Shown: positions 1 to 10,098 of the stretch, one piece after another | Numbering within the stretch: position 1 is the stretch's first letter | Layout of the letters: every line of letters starts with the position of its first letter | The notes under the pieces: generated by a model | The model's database searches: none | Told to the model about the DNA's origin: nothing | Seen by the model: only the letters and a program-made list of their open reading frames with translations | Source: Leptodactylus fallax | Taxonomy: Eukaryota > Chordata > Amphibia > Anura > Leptodactylidae | Direction of reading: 5' to 3' | NCBI GenBank assembly: GCA_947044405.1 | Contig: CAMRHE010000018.1 | Coordinates: forward strand, 1,736,001 to 1,800,000 | Length of the DNA: 64,000 nucleotides | Program-made: the position numbers and the translations under genes

Positions 1-360
1 AAGTTTACCAGAACTGAGTGTTCTGTATGATGCAATGAGATGAATCACATATCCTTCCCTACATCCACTATTACGGTAATGCGTCGTGTTCAGTCTTACA
101 GCACCTTATATAGTGTATATGATATCAGCACAGTAAGGTGTCCACCTGCCACTGTCTATTGGCTGAGAGGCTATCAGTTGATGTCAGGTGGTGCTAGAAA
201 GTCACAGTAACTCATGTCTCTTCTGTATTTTTTCTGCACAATTCATGTGGCAGTGGTCATTTTAGTTAGTCCAAGATGAATCACCATTTGTTAAAAACTG
301 AACAATTTGGAATATTCGTGTTGAGCCTTGCTCATAATGAATCAGTTCGCTCATCTCTAG
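1..360. other. Unassigned repeat-like sequence, no gene
   Basis: No coding potential is visible. The last ~40 bases (to about 360) read like the end of a frog DNA transposon (TTCGCTCATCTCTAG), but no matching left end lies inside the window, so the element is probably cut by the window edge. Family unknown. Confidence 0.35.
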
Positions 361-642
361 CTATGACTCCGCCCTTCACCGAACAAGTCTACACCGCTCT
401 CATCTCTTCTTTCTCCAATAACCCTAAATGACTCTTTGATACCTTTCACTCCCTGGCCACGTATTTTAAAGACAAAATTGACAACATCTGTCAGGAAATA
501 ATCCAAACTCCAAGCAACATTAGTCCCCTTCCCTCCATCATTTCTCCTCTCTCGTACTTTGACCCAGTAACAGAAGAAGTCTTCCAGTTCCTTTCTACTT
601 CTCACCCTACTACTTGCACAAACGACCCTATGCCATCACACC

Positions 643-670
643 TTGTTTGTTTGTTTGTTTGTTTGTTTGT
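643..670. repeat. (TTGT)n microsatellite
   Basis: About seven tandem TTGT units inside the L2 copy, placed where ORF2 sequence is expected. This is a local slippage expansion and disrupts the frame. Confidence 0.9.
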
Positions 671-2149
671 CCTTCGACCCATCCTATCCTGCTAACTACC
701 GACCCATCTATAACCTCCCCTTCAACTCTAAACTTCTAGAACGCTTGGTTTATTCTCGCTTAATCCGCTATCTCTTTTCTAACTCTCTTCTGGACTCCTT
801 ACAATCTGGTTTCTGTGCACTACACTCTACAGAAACAGCCCTTACAAAGGGCTAAATCTAAAGAGTACTATTCACTACTTATTCTTCTGGATTTCTTAGA
901 ATAATTTGACACTGTAAACCACCAACTTCCCAGTTGTTCCACTTTATTGGCCTCAAGGACACCGCTCTCTCTTGTTTTTTTTTTTCCTATCTTTCTGACC
1001 ACTCATTAAGTGTTTAATTCACTGGTGCTATTTCTTCTCCTCTTCCTCTTGCAGTTGGGGTTCCTCAGGGTTCAGTCCTAGGCCCCCTGCCTTTTCTCTC
1101 TCTACACAGCCCCTATTGGACAAACCATCAGCAGTTTTGGCTTTCAGTACCATCTTTATGCTGATAACTCATAATATAATATACCTCATCCCGTGATACC
1201 AACCCTGCACTATTATAAAACACTAGTGACTGTCTCTCTGCTGTCTCTAACATCATGTCTTCTCTTTATCTGAAATTGAATCTTTTAAAAACTGAACTTC
1301 TTGTTTTCCTTCCATCTACTGACTGACCTAACTTTGCTATCTCCATTTTCTTCTTTGGTCTTACTGTAACACATGAAGCAGCATGCCTGCTGTCTTGGGG
1401 TTGTATTTGACTTCACCCCACATACTTGCACACTCGTGTCACCTACACCTAAAAAACATCCCAGAATCCTCACTTTTCTCACTGTAGAAACATCAAGAAC
1501 CCTCATTGTCGCTCTGATTCTCTCGTCTTTACTACTGCAATTCTCTACTAATTGGTCTTTCATTTACTAAACTCTCCCCACTACAATCTGTCCCGAATGC
1601 AGCTGCCAGACTCATCTTTCTGCTAAACTGGAACACAGATGCATCTACCTTGTGTCAGCCGCTGCACTGGTTGCCCATCCAGCACAGAATACAATATATA
1701 CTTATCACACTCACCCACAATTCACTCCATGCTGTACCTACATCTCCTCCCTCTTCACTGTCTACCACCCCAACCATCCTTTCCGTTCTGCCAGTGATCT
1801 TAGACTTTTATCTTCTGTTAACTGAACAGCTCACTCCTGTCTCCAAGACTATTCTTGAGCTACATCGGTGCTTTAGAATATTCTACCCTGGACTATTAGA
1901 TTAATACCCAACTACGATAGCGTCAAACATGCCATAAAAACTCATCTTTTTAGGCAGGCCTATTACAGTCCTGATCACATTGTTCTACACCTCCTCACAC
2001 TAAGCTAACATTTCTTATCATAATCTAATCTTTCCACTCTTTCTCAGAACCTGACTCCTTCATCCTGAAATTACCCTGCAATCCATGCATACTCTATTCA
2101 CTTATTTATTCATTTTTTATTTGTCACGTTTGTCACTGTGTGTATAGAT

Positions 2150-2605
2150 GTAGGGATGCGGAAACCCTTTTGGGTCCTACCCGAAGTCTAGGGGTTGGAG
2201 TGTGCGGCCTTCAGGTTCCCTCCTTCCTTGCTCTCCAGTGTCTGTCTCTGCTTTTGTGGAGATAGACAACAGTTGCAGGCTCAGTAGTACTCTTTGGGTG
2301 GCAGCCCTTGAGGAGACTGATGCAAGTAGCTGGCTTGGTAGTACTCTTGGTGGTGGCAGCCTGAGAGGAAACCAAGTAAGATCTGACCCTCCTGTCTTGG
2401 CAGTTGGGTTGGTTCAGCCCCCTTACTCTTGGGCCTTTTGGCTCTTAGTTTGGGGACAGTTTCAAGGAACCCATTCTCTTTTGAGATGGGTTTTGCGATA
2501 GACCGCATTCTTTGCACGTTTTTTCAGTGGCACCCGTCACTTTTTTCCGTGCACTGGTGTTTCGTTGGCACAGCTTTGAGACCTTTGATAAAAAAAAAAA
2601 AAAAA
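2150..2605 (+). mobile_element. Unidentified insertion ending in an A16 tract
   Basis: This segment has no L2 counterpart in the second L2 copy. It begins near GTAGGGATGCGGAAACCC and ends in an uninterrupted run of 16 A (2,590-2,605), as expected for a retroposed sequence. I do not see a convincing target-site duplication and do not recognise a tRNA-like head, so SINE identity is only a guess. Confidence 0.35.
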
Positions 2606-2869
2606 TCTATATATTCACATATATCAGCTGGTGACTGGCTCATGCAGTTCCAGTTATATAAGATTATTTATTAAAAGATGGCTGGACCATTGTAACAAAC
2701 AAGCCCTCACCTCTTTTGTCTCCTTATCTCCTAATAGATTGCAAGCTCTTGCGAGCAGGGCCCTCACTCCTATTGTTTGATATGTTAATTATTTAGTCAC
2801 ATTGTAATGTCTAATATTGTCTGTTTATGTACCCTCTGATTTGTAAAGTGCTGTGGAATATGTTGTAGC

Positions 2870-2871
2870 TA
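2870..2871. repeat. TA target duplication, left of Tc1 copy 1
   Basis: The TA at 2,870-2,871 and its partner at 10,099-10,100 flank the Tc1 element. Removing the element restores the L2 tail (...GTTGTAGC-TA-TATACATAAAATTATT...), which confirms precise TA insertion. Confidence 0.9.
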
Positions 2872-3096
2872 CGTGGGTACGGAAAGTATTCAGACCCCTT
2901 TAAATTTTTCACTCTTTGTTTCATTGCATCCATTTGCTAAAAGCAAAAAAGTTCATTTTATTTCTCATTAATGTACACTCAGCACCCCATCTTGACAGAA
3001 AAAAAACAGAAATGTAGATATTTTTGCAAATTTATTAAAAAAGAAAAACTGAAATATCACATGGTCGTAAGTATTCAGACCCTTTGCTCAGTATTT
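2872..3096. repeat. Left terminal inverted repeat of Tc1 copy 1
   Basis: Matches the reverse complement of 9,884-10,098 nearly throughout. It holds two direct repeats containing AAGTATTCAGACCC, one at the outer end (about 2,883) and one at the inner end (about 3,068). These are the expected positions of the two transposase binding sites in IR/DR-type Tc1 elements. Confidence 0.9.
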
Positions 3097-3144
3097 AGTA
3101 GAAGCACCCTTTTGAGCTAGTACAGCCATGAGTCTTCTTGGGAA

Positions 3145-3681
3145 TCATGCAACAAGTTTTTCACATCTGTATTTAGGGATCCTCTGCCATTCTTCCTTGC
3201 AGATCCTTTCCAGTTCCGTCAGGTTGGATGGTGAACGTTGGTGGACAGCCATTTTCGGGTCTCTCCAAAGATGCTCAATTGGGTTGAGGTCAGGGCTCTG
3301 GCTGGGCCAGTCAAGAATGGTCACAGAGTTGTTCCGAACCCACTCCTTTGTTATTTTAGCTGTTTGCCTACAGTCTTTGTCTTGTTGGAAGGTGAACCTT
3401 CGGCTCAGTCTAAGGTCCAGAGCACTCTTGCAGAGCTTTTCTTCCAGGATATCTCTGTACGTGGCCGCATTAATCTTTCCTTCAATTGCAACCAGTCGTC
3501 CTGTCCATGCAGCTGTAAAACACCCCCATAGCATGATGCTGCCACCACCATGTTTCACTGTTGAGATTGTATTGGGCAGGTGATGAGCAGTGCCTGGTTT
3601 TCTCCACACATACCGCTTAGAATTAACACCAAAAAGTTCAATCTTTGTCTCATCAGACCAGAGAACCTTATTTCTCATAGT
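3145..3681 (-). pseudogene. Tc1 transposase, C-terminal part (catalytic domain)
   Basis: Minus-strand remnant of the DD34E transposase, running from the retrotransposon junction to the natural stop. The first catalytic Asp is in 'LWSDETKIELFG', the second in 'FQQDKDC', and the Glu in '[11 protein letters not shown]'. The usual '[11 protein letters not shown]' stretch is altered to 'QQDKDCRQTAK', and the 'LWKDLK' region to 'LWRDPK', so the catalytic part has drifted. Its N-terminal half lies at 9,283-9,723, 5.6 kb away across the inserted chromovirus. Family assignment is firm; activity is not expected. Confidence 0.93.
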
Positions 3682-3686
3682 CTGGG
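3682..3686. repeat. CTGGG target duplication, left of chromovirus
   Basis: The CTGGG at 3,682-3,686 directly precedes the terminal TG of the element, and an identical CTGGG follows the terminal CA at 9,278-9,282. A 5-bp duplication is usual for Ty3/Gypsy integrases. Confidence 0.93.
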
Positions 3687-4356
3687 TGTAAGGGAATCAC
3701 TAGAGGAGCGATTCCCCAGTAGCTGCTGGAGAACTTAGGGGGGAGGGGCACAACAAGACAGTGGACCCTAAGCTGAATCCCCCCCCCACTGTCCCTGGCT
3801 AACTTGCCCGATCTGTCCTAGGTGACAGCCAGCAACTGGTCGACAATCCCTCCTTATAATAAGTGATAACACAGAACGCAGACAAGACGCACAACAACAA
3901 AGGGAGGTCAGTTAGCCTAGGGGTCGGTAACAATCAAGCAATGCAGTACAGAATCAAAATCCAAGAGAATAGTCAAAGGTAAGTCAGTGGTCAGAAAATC
4001 AAAAGAGCAGGTAACAAGGAACAAGGAGTATAGCCAGTAAGCGAAATGCAATAGCAGACGCCAATGGGAAAGTGAGCAAACAATAAATAGGGAGAAAGAA
4101 CCCGCCCCAGACTTGATAGGAGGATAGGCTGTCAATCACAAAGGCAGGACTAAAGTTAACTCTTAGTGGAGCAGGGGGAGAGCAAGGTGAAGGAGAAGGG
4201 CGTGGTGGAAAATCAATTAAGGAGGTGAGGGAATAGGACAGTGTTCAGACAATACAAGAAAAACCCAAAGCAAAGAATCACAACCGGGCACGCCTCCTGT
4301 GCCGCAGCGTGCGCCTGGAGGACGGCGCCAAAGCCCGGACAGGCAAGGACGTTACA
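3687..4356 (-). repeat. 3' LTR of the chromovirus
   Basis: 670 bp, bounded by TG at 3,687 and CA at 4,355-4,356 on the + strand. It matches 8,610-9,277 apart from about nine substitutions, one 3-bp indel (TAATAAG versus TAAG) and a C-run difference. On the minus strand it contains a TATA-like CTATTTATTG (4,081-4,090). Confidence 0.95.
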
Positions 4357-5437
4357 GTACCCCCCTTTTACGAGGGGCCTCTGGACCCTCGCCAGATGGA
4401 CCAGGTTTCGAAGGGTACTGGCGATGAAAGAGATTAATTAAACATGGCGCATGTAGGTCCCTACCAGAAACCCACGTTCGCTCTTCCGGGCCATAACCCT
4501 TCCAGTGCACGAGGTACTGAACAGCATTCTGCACCCGACGGGAATCCACAATTTTTTCTACTTCATATTCTAGTTCCCCTTGGACCACCACCGGCACAGG
4601 TGGACTGGAAGAAGTAAGGACAGGGGAGATATACTTCTTCAAAAGCGACTTGTGGAAGACGTTGTGGATACGAAAAGAACTTGGAAGTTGTAATTTAAAA
4701 GATACTGGGTTTATGAGTTCAGAAATGACATAGGGTCCAATGTAACGTGGTGCAAATTTCCCCGAAGGAACTCTAAGACGCAGATTCCTAGTGGACAGCC
4801 AGACTCGATCTCCCACTCTGTATTCAGGGCCAGGTAAGCGTCTTTTATTTGCCTGCCGTTTTTGATATTCTTGGGCTTTAACCAGGCTCAGACGAGCCTG
4901 GGCCCAGACTGTGCACAGTCGCTGATAAGTATGTTCGGCGGTGGGATTAACAGACTCGGTGCTATGGAGAGAGGAGTACCTGGGGTTAAAACCATAGTTG
5001 CAATAAAACGGAGACATTTTAGTGGTGACGTTAACCCTGTTGTTTATTGCAAACTCTGCTAGAGAAAGAAAGGTTCTCCATTTTTCTTGAGCATCAGACA
5101 CAAAACACCTTAAGTACTGTTCCAAAGTTTGGTTGAATCTCTCTGTCCGGCCATTGGTCTCAGCGTGGAACGCGGAAGAGAAAGACAGAGAGACCCCCAG
5201 ACCACAAAATTCCTTCCAGAATCTAGAGACAAATTGTACACCCCGATCAGATACAATATTTTCCGGTACACCATGCAAGCGGAGTATGTGATTAATAAAG
5301 AACGAGGCTAGACGTGGAGCACTAGGAATTTTCTTTAGGGGTACAAAATGACACATTTTGGAGAATCTATCCACAACAACCCAAATCACAGTCTTCCCTT
5401 GGGAACAAGGCAAATCAGTAATAAAGTCCATTGACAA
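4352..5437 (-). pseudogene. Chromovirus integrase core and chromodomain
   Basis: 361 codons open on the minus strand. The integrase core begins 'MDFITDLP' (first Asp), has 'NIVSDRGVQF' (second Asp) and 'GRTERFNQTLEQ' (catalytic Glu), followed by a GPY/F-type module around 'RYIGPYVI'. The last ~60 residues form a chromodomain ('EVEKIVDSR...YLVHWKGYGPEERTWV') with the aromatic and acidic positions of the methyl-lysine-binding fold. Chromodomains in this position bias integration toward marked chromatin. The stop lies a few bases inside the 3' LTR. The segment is separated from the upstream integrase zinc-binding part by a frameshift near 5,455. Confidence 0.95.
4357..4371 (-). other. Polypurine tract beside the 3' LTR
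   Basis: On the minus strand the bases next to the 3' LTR read AAAAGGGGGGTAC, a typical plus-strand DNA primer site for LTR elements. The position immediately inside the 3' LTR supports the strand assignment of the whole element. Confidence 0.75.
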
Positions 5438-5453
5438 ATGGGACCATGGTCTC

Positions 5454-5882
5454 TTAGGGTATAGAAAGGGGATGAAGAAAGCCCTCGGGTAATCTCCTAG
5501 GAGTCTTCATTTTAGCACATGTCTCACAGGCAGCAACAAATTCACATACGTCTCGAGACCAGGACGGCCACCAGTAAGAGCGGGAGAGAAGGTATTTAGT
5601 CCCAGTGAAGCCGGGATGTCCCGTTAAGGTAGAACAATGAATTTCCTCCAAAACACGAAGACGAAGATTTGGAGGTACAAATAGTTTCCCAGTGGGAGTA
5701 TTACTGGGAGCAAGATCTTGTGAATTAACCACTAAAGTAGCAAGATCAGGAGTAATAATGGCGAGAACCACTCCGGGAGACAAGATTTTATCTGGGACAT
5801 CCTTAGGGGCACCGCTGGGACCAAAACTGCGAGATAGGGCATCAGCCCGTACATTTTTAGAGCCTGGACGATAAGTCACCAC
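5454..5882 (-). pseudogene. Chromovirus RNase H tail and integrase HHCC zinc-binding domain
   Basis: 142 codons on the minus strand. It starts inside the RNase H-integrase linker ('GSKNVRADALSRS' is the usual end of the RNase H tether). It then carries the integrase N-terminal zinc finger: His in 'EEIHCSTLTGHPG' and Cys in 'AACETCAKMK'. It is separated from the RNase H piece by an in-frame TGA (5,934-5,936) and from the catalytic core by a frameshift near 5,455. Confidence 0.92.
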
Positions 5883-5933
5883 AAAATTAAAACATGTGAA
5901 GAATAGCGCCCAGCGGGCCTGCCTAGGAGACAG

Positions 5934-7362
5934 TCACTTAGCGTTATCCAGATATAGTAGGTTATTATGATCGGTGAATACTGTGATCTGGTGTTTGGCC
6001 CCCTCGAGGAAATGTCTCCACTCCTCGAATGCCCATTTAATGGCTAGGAGTTCTCGAATACCAACGTCATAGTTGAGCTGCGTAGGAGAGAATTTCCTTC
6101 GAGAAGAAGGCCACAGGTTGCAAACACGTAAAATTTTCAGAGCCCTGAGACAACACGGCACCAACCTCCACTTCAGAGGCATCAACCTCAATAATAAATG
6201 GGCGATCATAGTCTGGTGGTACTAATACAGGAGCCTCAACAAAACATTTCTTGAGATGTACAAAAGCCTGTTCCGCTTCCGGAGTCCATTTGGTCACATC
6301 GGCACCTTTCTTTGTGATATCCGTTAATGGCTTCACTATAGAAGAGAAATTCTTAATAAATTTTCGATAATAGTTGGAGAAACCCAAGAAACGTTGTAAG
6401 GCTTTAAGGTTGGAGGGGCGTTCCCAGTTATTAATAGCCGTGACTTTTAGTGGATCCATACAAAAAGAATCGGGAGTAATAACGTAACCGAGGAAGGTGA
6501 TCCTTTGGACTCCGAACAGGCATTTGGACAGTTTGGCAAAGAGATAGTTTTGACGCAACAGTAGCAAAACACTCCTAACATGCTTAATATGTGTGGCCCA
6601 ATCAGGAGAGAACACTAGAATATCATCTAGGTAGACAACCACATAACGACCGAGCAAGTCTCTAAAGATATCGTTAACAAAGTGTTGAAATACTGCGGGT
6701 GCATTACATAACCCGAAAGGCATTACCAAATATTCAAAGTGACCTTCCGGGGTGTTGAACGCAGTTTTCAATTCATCTCCTTCTCTAATCCGGATCAGAT
6801 TGTATGCTCCACGGAGGTCAATTTTAGAAAACCAGCGGGCACCCACAATCTGATTGAAAAGATCAGGGATCAGGGGAAGAGGGTACTGATTTTTAACCGT
6901 AATTTTATTTAATTCTCGGTAGTCAATGCATGGTCGCAGTCCGCCATCTTTCTTTTTAACAAAAAAGAACCCAGCTCCCATGGGAGACTGAGACGGACGG
7001 ATGTGACCTTTAAGAAGACTATCCTGAGTGTAATCCCGCATAGCCTCACGTTCTGGAGCAGAAAGATTGAAGATCCTTCCCTTAGGGTATTTGGAGTCGG
7101 GAAGGAGTTCAATCGCACAATCGTAAGGTCTATGCGGCGGTAAAACTTCAGCAGCTTTAGCATCAAAAACATCATGAAAATCAGACAGAAATTCAGGAAG
7201 AAGCGTCTCCTCACTGAGACAATTGGAGGCATGCAAAGCAATACAATGGGAGGAGCACTGATTCCCCCATTTCACTAACTCTTTTTTGGGCCAATCAAAG
7301 GTAGGGTTATGAAGGTCTAGCCAGGGAAGCCCTAAAATAATATCAGACGAGAGATCCTCCAT
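5934..7362 (-). pseudogene. Chromovirus reverse transcriptase and RNase H
   Basis: Minus strand. 7,362-6,067 is one open frame with the RT: 'GLRPCIDYRELN', 'FSKIDLRGAYNLIRI', 'MPFGLCNAPAVFQ' and the active-site box 'VVYLDDILVFS', then the connection domain 'LGFSNYYRKFI' and the RNase H start '[14 protein letters not shown]'. A frameshift near 6,105 moves the rest of RNase H ('[20 protein letters not shown]...VFTDHNNL') to another frame, which ends at a TGA at 5,934-5,936. That stop is at a position compatible with a CGA-to-TGA CpG decay. The RT itself is uninterrupted. Confidence 0.95.
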
Positions 7363-7753
7363 AACAAAAAAAACTCATGAGCTCCGTATGTATTGAGCCC
7401 ACTTGCAAAGAGCGTAAGGGGGTTTTAAAACGGATTTTACCCTTGGCCAGTGGAGTAAAATCCGCCGCAGTAACCAACAGAGGAGTATCTAATGATACAA
7501 GTTCAATACGTAAAGCAGAAACAAACGAAAATTTAACAAAATTAGTGGCAACCCCAGAATCTACTAGGGCCTGCCCAGAAACCGATCTGCCCCCAAAGGA
7601 CAGAGACACAGGTAACATCAATTTGTGAGATTTTTCAGAAGATACCTGACTGCCTGAGTGGTTCTTCTGAATACCACTCAGGCCCTGAAGTTTTACGCTG
7701 GTGTACATGGTTTGATGGAACAGTCTCGGATGAGATGACCCGGTTTGCCGCAA
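7343..7753 (-). pseudogene. Chromovirus aspartic protease region
   Basis: 136 codons on the minus strand, overlapping the 3' end of gag. The protease motif reads 'ALVDSGVATNFV'; the usual triad is DSG followed by Ala, so the V is a minor departure. The downstream 'DIILGLPWL' block is in the next frame (start of the 7,362 frame), so a frameshift near 7,350 separates the protease core from its C-terminal part. Confidence 0.88.
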
Positions 7754-8557
7754 TACAGGCAGAGATGATTCCGGAGACGATCTTCTCGTCTAGCCTTGGT
7801 ATCCAGTGCTCCCAACTGCATTGGCTCATCTCCAGGGGTGACAGAAGGAGAAACAGATTTTTTAACAGAAAGAGAGGGATAGACAGAAGACTTAGTGGGA
7901 CCAATCCCCACCTTCTCTTTACATCTGTCCTGGAGTCTCCTGTCAATGCGGACGGCTAAGGTCATGGCCTTTTCTAAAGTAGGGGGATCAGGGTGACCTA
8001 CCCAGATATCCTTCACTGAATCATTCAGGCCCTGTTTAAAAAGAGCTTTCAAAGCGGAGTCACACCAACCTGCTGTTATACTCAACTTCCGAAACTCAGA
8101 GCAGTAAGTTTCAGCGGATAGTTTACCTTGCCGGAGGGTAAGAAGTTGGGACTGGGCGAGTCCAATTTGATCAGGCTCAGCATAAATGGCCCCCAAAGAC
8201 TTAAAAAATTTTTCCAGATCCGTCCACTCCTCTGCCTCAGGGGGGGAGTTTAAGGGCCCAAGTCTGTGGATCCCCCTGTAAGAGGGAAATGACCACCCCC
8301 ACCATCTGAGACTGCAACGCATGAGGGTTGACCCGAAAATACAATAGACATGATTCCCTGAACGTCTCAAATTTACCTTGGTCCCCTGAAAACCTATCCA
8401 GGAGTAACATTTTAACCCTGGGAAGGGAAATGACAGCAGGTGGTGTAGCAGCGGCCTCAGCTTGATTCTGGGTGAGAGTGTGTACCTGATTGGCCAGCTC
8501 AGACACCAAACCTGCCAAACCCTCCATTCGAGTCACAAGGTCCTGAATAGAAGCCAT
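7693..8557 (-). pseudogene. Chromovirus gag (capsid and zinc knuckle), frameshifted
   Basis: Minus strand. The frame starting at 8,557 ('MASIQDLVTRMEGLAGLVSE') has a coiled-coil-like N-terminus and the start of the capsid domain. A frameshift near 8,250-8,290 passes to the 8,370-7,693 frame, which carries the rest of capsid ('WTDLEKFFKSLGAIYAEPD', 'GKLSAETYCSEFRKL') and a single CCHC zinc knuckle 'CLYCGKPGHLIRDC' near the C-terminus. This is the standard Gypsy gag layout. It starts 50 bases inside the 5' LTR. Confidence 0.92.
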
Positions 8558-8597
8558 GCCAATAATGAGTAGAAGGGTTAAAGTTTTTTTTTTTTAT

Positions 8598-8609
8598 GGC
8601 CTGCTATTC
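8598..8609 (-). other. Putative self-priming primer-binding site
   Basis: On the minus strand the 12 bases directly after the 5' LTR read GAATAGCAGGCC. I see no obvious match to a tRNA 3' end (TGG...). The LTR itself holds AATAGCAG on the + strand (8,971-8,978 and 4,050-4,057), so the element's RNA near its predicted 5' end could pair with this site. Self-priming is known for Tf1 and the related vertebrate sushi group; the assignment here is inference. Confidence 0.5.
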
Positions 8610-9277
8610 TGTAAGGGAATCACTAGAGGAGCGATTCCCCAGTAGCTGCTGGAGAACTTAGGGGGGAGGGGCACAACAAGACAGTGGACCCTAAGCGGAA
8701 TCCCCCCCCCCACTGTCCCTGGCTAACTTTCCCGATCTGTCCTAGGTGACAGCCAGCAACTGGTCGACAATCCCTCCTTATAAGTGATAACACAGAACGC
8801 AGACAAGACGCACAACAACAAAGGGAGGTCAGCTAGCCAAGGGGTCGGTAACAATCAAGCAATGCAGTACAGAATCAAAATCCAAGAGAATAGTCAAAGG
8901 TAAGCCAGTGGTCAGAAAATCAGAAGAGCAGGTAACGAGGAACAAGGAGTATAGCCAGTAAGCGAAATGCAATAGCAGACACCAATGGGAAAGTGAGCAA
9001 ACAATAAATAGGGAGAAAGAACCCGCCCCAGACTTGATAGGAGGATAGGCTGTCAATCACAAAGGCAGGACTAAAGTTAACTCTTAGTGGAGCAGGGGGA
9101 GAGCAAGGTGAAGGAGAAGGGCGTGGTGGAAAATCAATTAAGGAGGTGAGGGAATAGGACAGTGTTCAGACAATACAAGAAAAACCCAAAGGAAAGAATC
9201 ACAACCGGGCACGCCTCCTGTGCCGCAGCGTGCGCCTGGAGGACGGCGCCAAAGCCCGGACAGGCAAGGACGTTACA
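8610..9277 (-). repeat. 5' LTR of the chromovirus
   Basis: 668 bp, TG at 8,610-8,611 and CA at 9,276-9,277 on the + strand. On the minus strand a TATA-like CTATTTATTG lies at 9,011-9,002. A start site about 30 bases downstream would fall near 8,978, the segment complementary to the putative primer site. Confidence 0.95.
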
Positions 9278-9282
9278 CTGGG

Positions 9283-9723
9283 AGTCCTTCATGTGTTTTT
9301 TGGCAAACAGTATGCGGGCTTTCATATGTTTTTCACTGAGGAGAGGCTTCCTTCGGGCCACTCTGCCATAAAGCCCAACTGGTGGAGGGCTGCAGTGATA
9401 GTTGACTTTGTGGAACTTTCTCCCATCTCCCTACTGCATCTCTGGAGCTCAGCCACAGTGATCTTTGGGTTCTTCTTTACCTCTCTCACCAAGGCTCTTT
9501 TCCCACGATTGGTCAGTTTGGCTGGACAGCCAGGTCTAGGAAGAGTTCTGGTTGTCCCAAACTTTTTCCATTTAAGGATTATGGAGGCCACTGTGCTCTT
9601 AGGAACCTTGAGTGCTACAGAAATTCTTTTGTAACCTTGGCCAGATATGTACCTTGCCACAATTCTGTCTCTGAGCTCCTTGCGCAGTTCCTTTGACCTC
9701 ATGATTCTCATGTGCTCTGACAT
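9283..9723 (-). pseudogene. Tc1 transposase, N-terminal part (paired-like HTH)
   Basis: Minus strand. It starts 'MSEHMRIMRSKELRKELRDR' and includes the two helix-turn-helix subdomains of Tc1 transposases ('VARYISGQGYKRISVALKVP', then the basic GRPR-like linker as 'LPRPGCPAKLT'). A frameshift near 9,355 separates it from the next piece ('ARRKPLLSEKHMKARILFAK'), which runs to the chromovirus junction. The C-terminal half is at 3,145-3,681. Confidence 0.92.
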
Positions 9724-9883
9724 GCACTGTGAGCTGTGAGGTCTTATATAGACAGGTGTGTGCCTTTCCTAATCAAGTCCAATCAGTTTAATTAAACACA
9801 GCTGGACTCCAATGAAGGAGTAGAACCATCTCAAGGAGGATCAGAAGGAAATGGACAGCATGTGAGTTAAATATGAGTGTCAC

Positions 9884-10098
9884 AGCAAAGGGTCTGAATA
9901 CTTATGACCATGTGATATTTCAGTTTCTTTTTTAATAAATTTGCAAAAATATCTACATTTCTGTTTTTTTCTGTGAAGATGTGGTGCTGAGTGTACATTA
10001 ATGAGAAATAAAATGAACTATTTTGCTTTTAGCAAATGGCTGCAATGAAACAAAGAGTGAAAAATTTGAAGGGGTCTGAATACTTTCCATACCCACTG
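9884..10098. repeat. Right terminal inverted repeat of Tc1 copy 1
   Basis: Reverse complement of 2,872-3,096 with few changes. Its two internal direct repeats (GGGTCTGAATACTT on this strand) are at about 9,890 and 10,072. Confidence 0.9.

Larger units (their letters stand above)
361..2870 (+). mobile_element. L2-type LINE copy 1, degenerate ORF2 (left part, interrupted)
   Basis: Old non-LTR retrotransposon on the + strand. Broken reading frames give L2/CR1-type reverse transcriptase pieces: a thumb-side segment like the better copy at 50.6 kb (361-600), a '[19 protein letters not shown]' block (about 695-755), a 'FDTVN' block near 905, '[11 protein letters not shown]' near 1,055, and a C-terminal 'LHWLPIQHRIQ' block near 1,660. 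Frameshifts and stops are frequent, so it encodes nothing now. The 3' UTR at 2,700-2,870 (AGATTGCAAGCTCTTGCGAG ... GTAAAGTGCTGTGGAATATG) matches the L2#2 tail at 52.5 kb in layout. The tail is cut at 2,870 by a Tc1 element and resumes at 10,099. Confidence 0.85.
3687..9277 (-). mobile_element. Ty3/Gypsy chromovirus LTR retrotransposon, near-complete, minus strand
   Basis: A 5.59-kb LTR retrotransposon of the chromodomain-bearing Ty3/Gypsy branch (Metaviridae). Read on the minus strand it runs 5' LTR (8,610-9,277), primer site, gag with zinc knuckle, protease, reverse transcriptase, RNase H, integrase, chromodomain, polypurine tract, 3' LTR (3,687-4,356). The LTRs differ by only about nine substitutions and two short indels by eye, so insertion was fairly recent. 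No envelope gene is present. The reading frame is broken in gag, near the protease/RT junction, in RNase H, at a TGA after RNase H, and before the integrase core, so this copy is not autonomous. It inserted into the transposase gene of a Tc1 element. Confidence 0.95.
2872..10098 (-). mobile_element. Tc1/mariner transposon copy 1, split by a retrotransposon
   Basis: A DNA transposon of the long-inverted-repeat (IR/DR) Tc1 class. Its terminal inverted repeats are about 220 bp and start GTGGGTA(C/T)GGAAAGTATTC. It is flanked by TA and has a minus-strand transposase gene. Without the 5.6-kb chromovirus (3,687-9,277) and one copy of the 5-bp duplication the element would be about 1.63 kb, the usual Tc1 length. 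The transposase has a frameshift near 9,355 as well as the insertion, so the copy is non-autonomous. It sits inside an L2 3' tail. Confidence 0.93.

Noticed and set aside
3687..9277. Endogenous retrovirus with envelope
   Set aside because: A chromodomain follows the integrase and the polypurine tract and LTR come directly after it; there is no room for an envelope gene.
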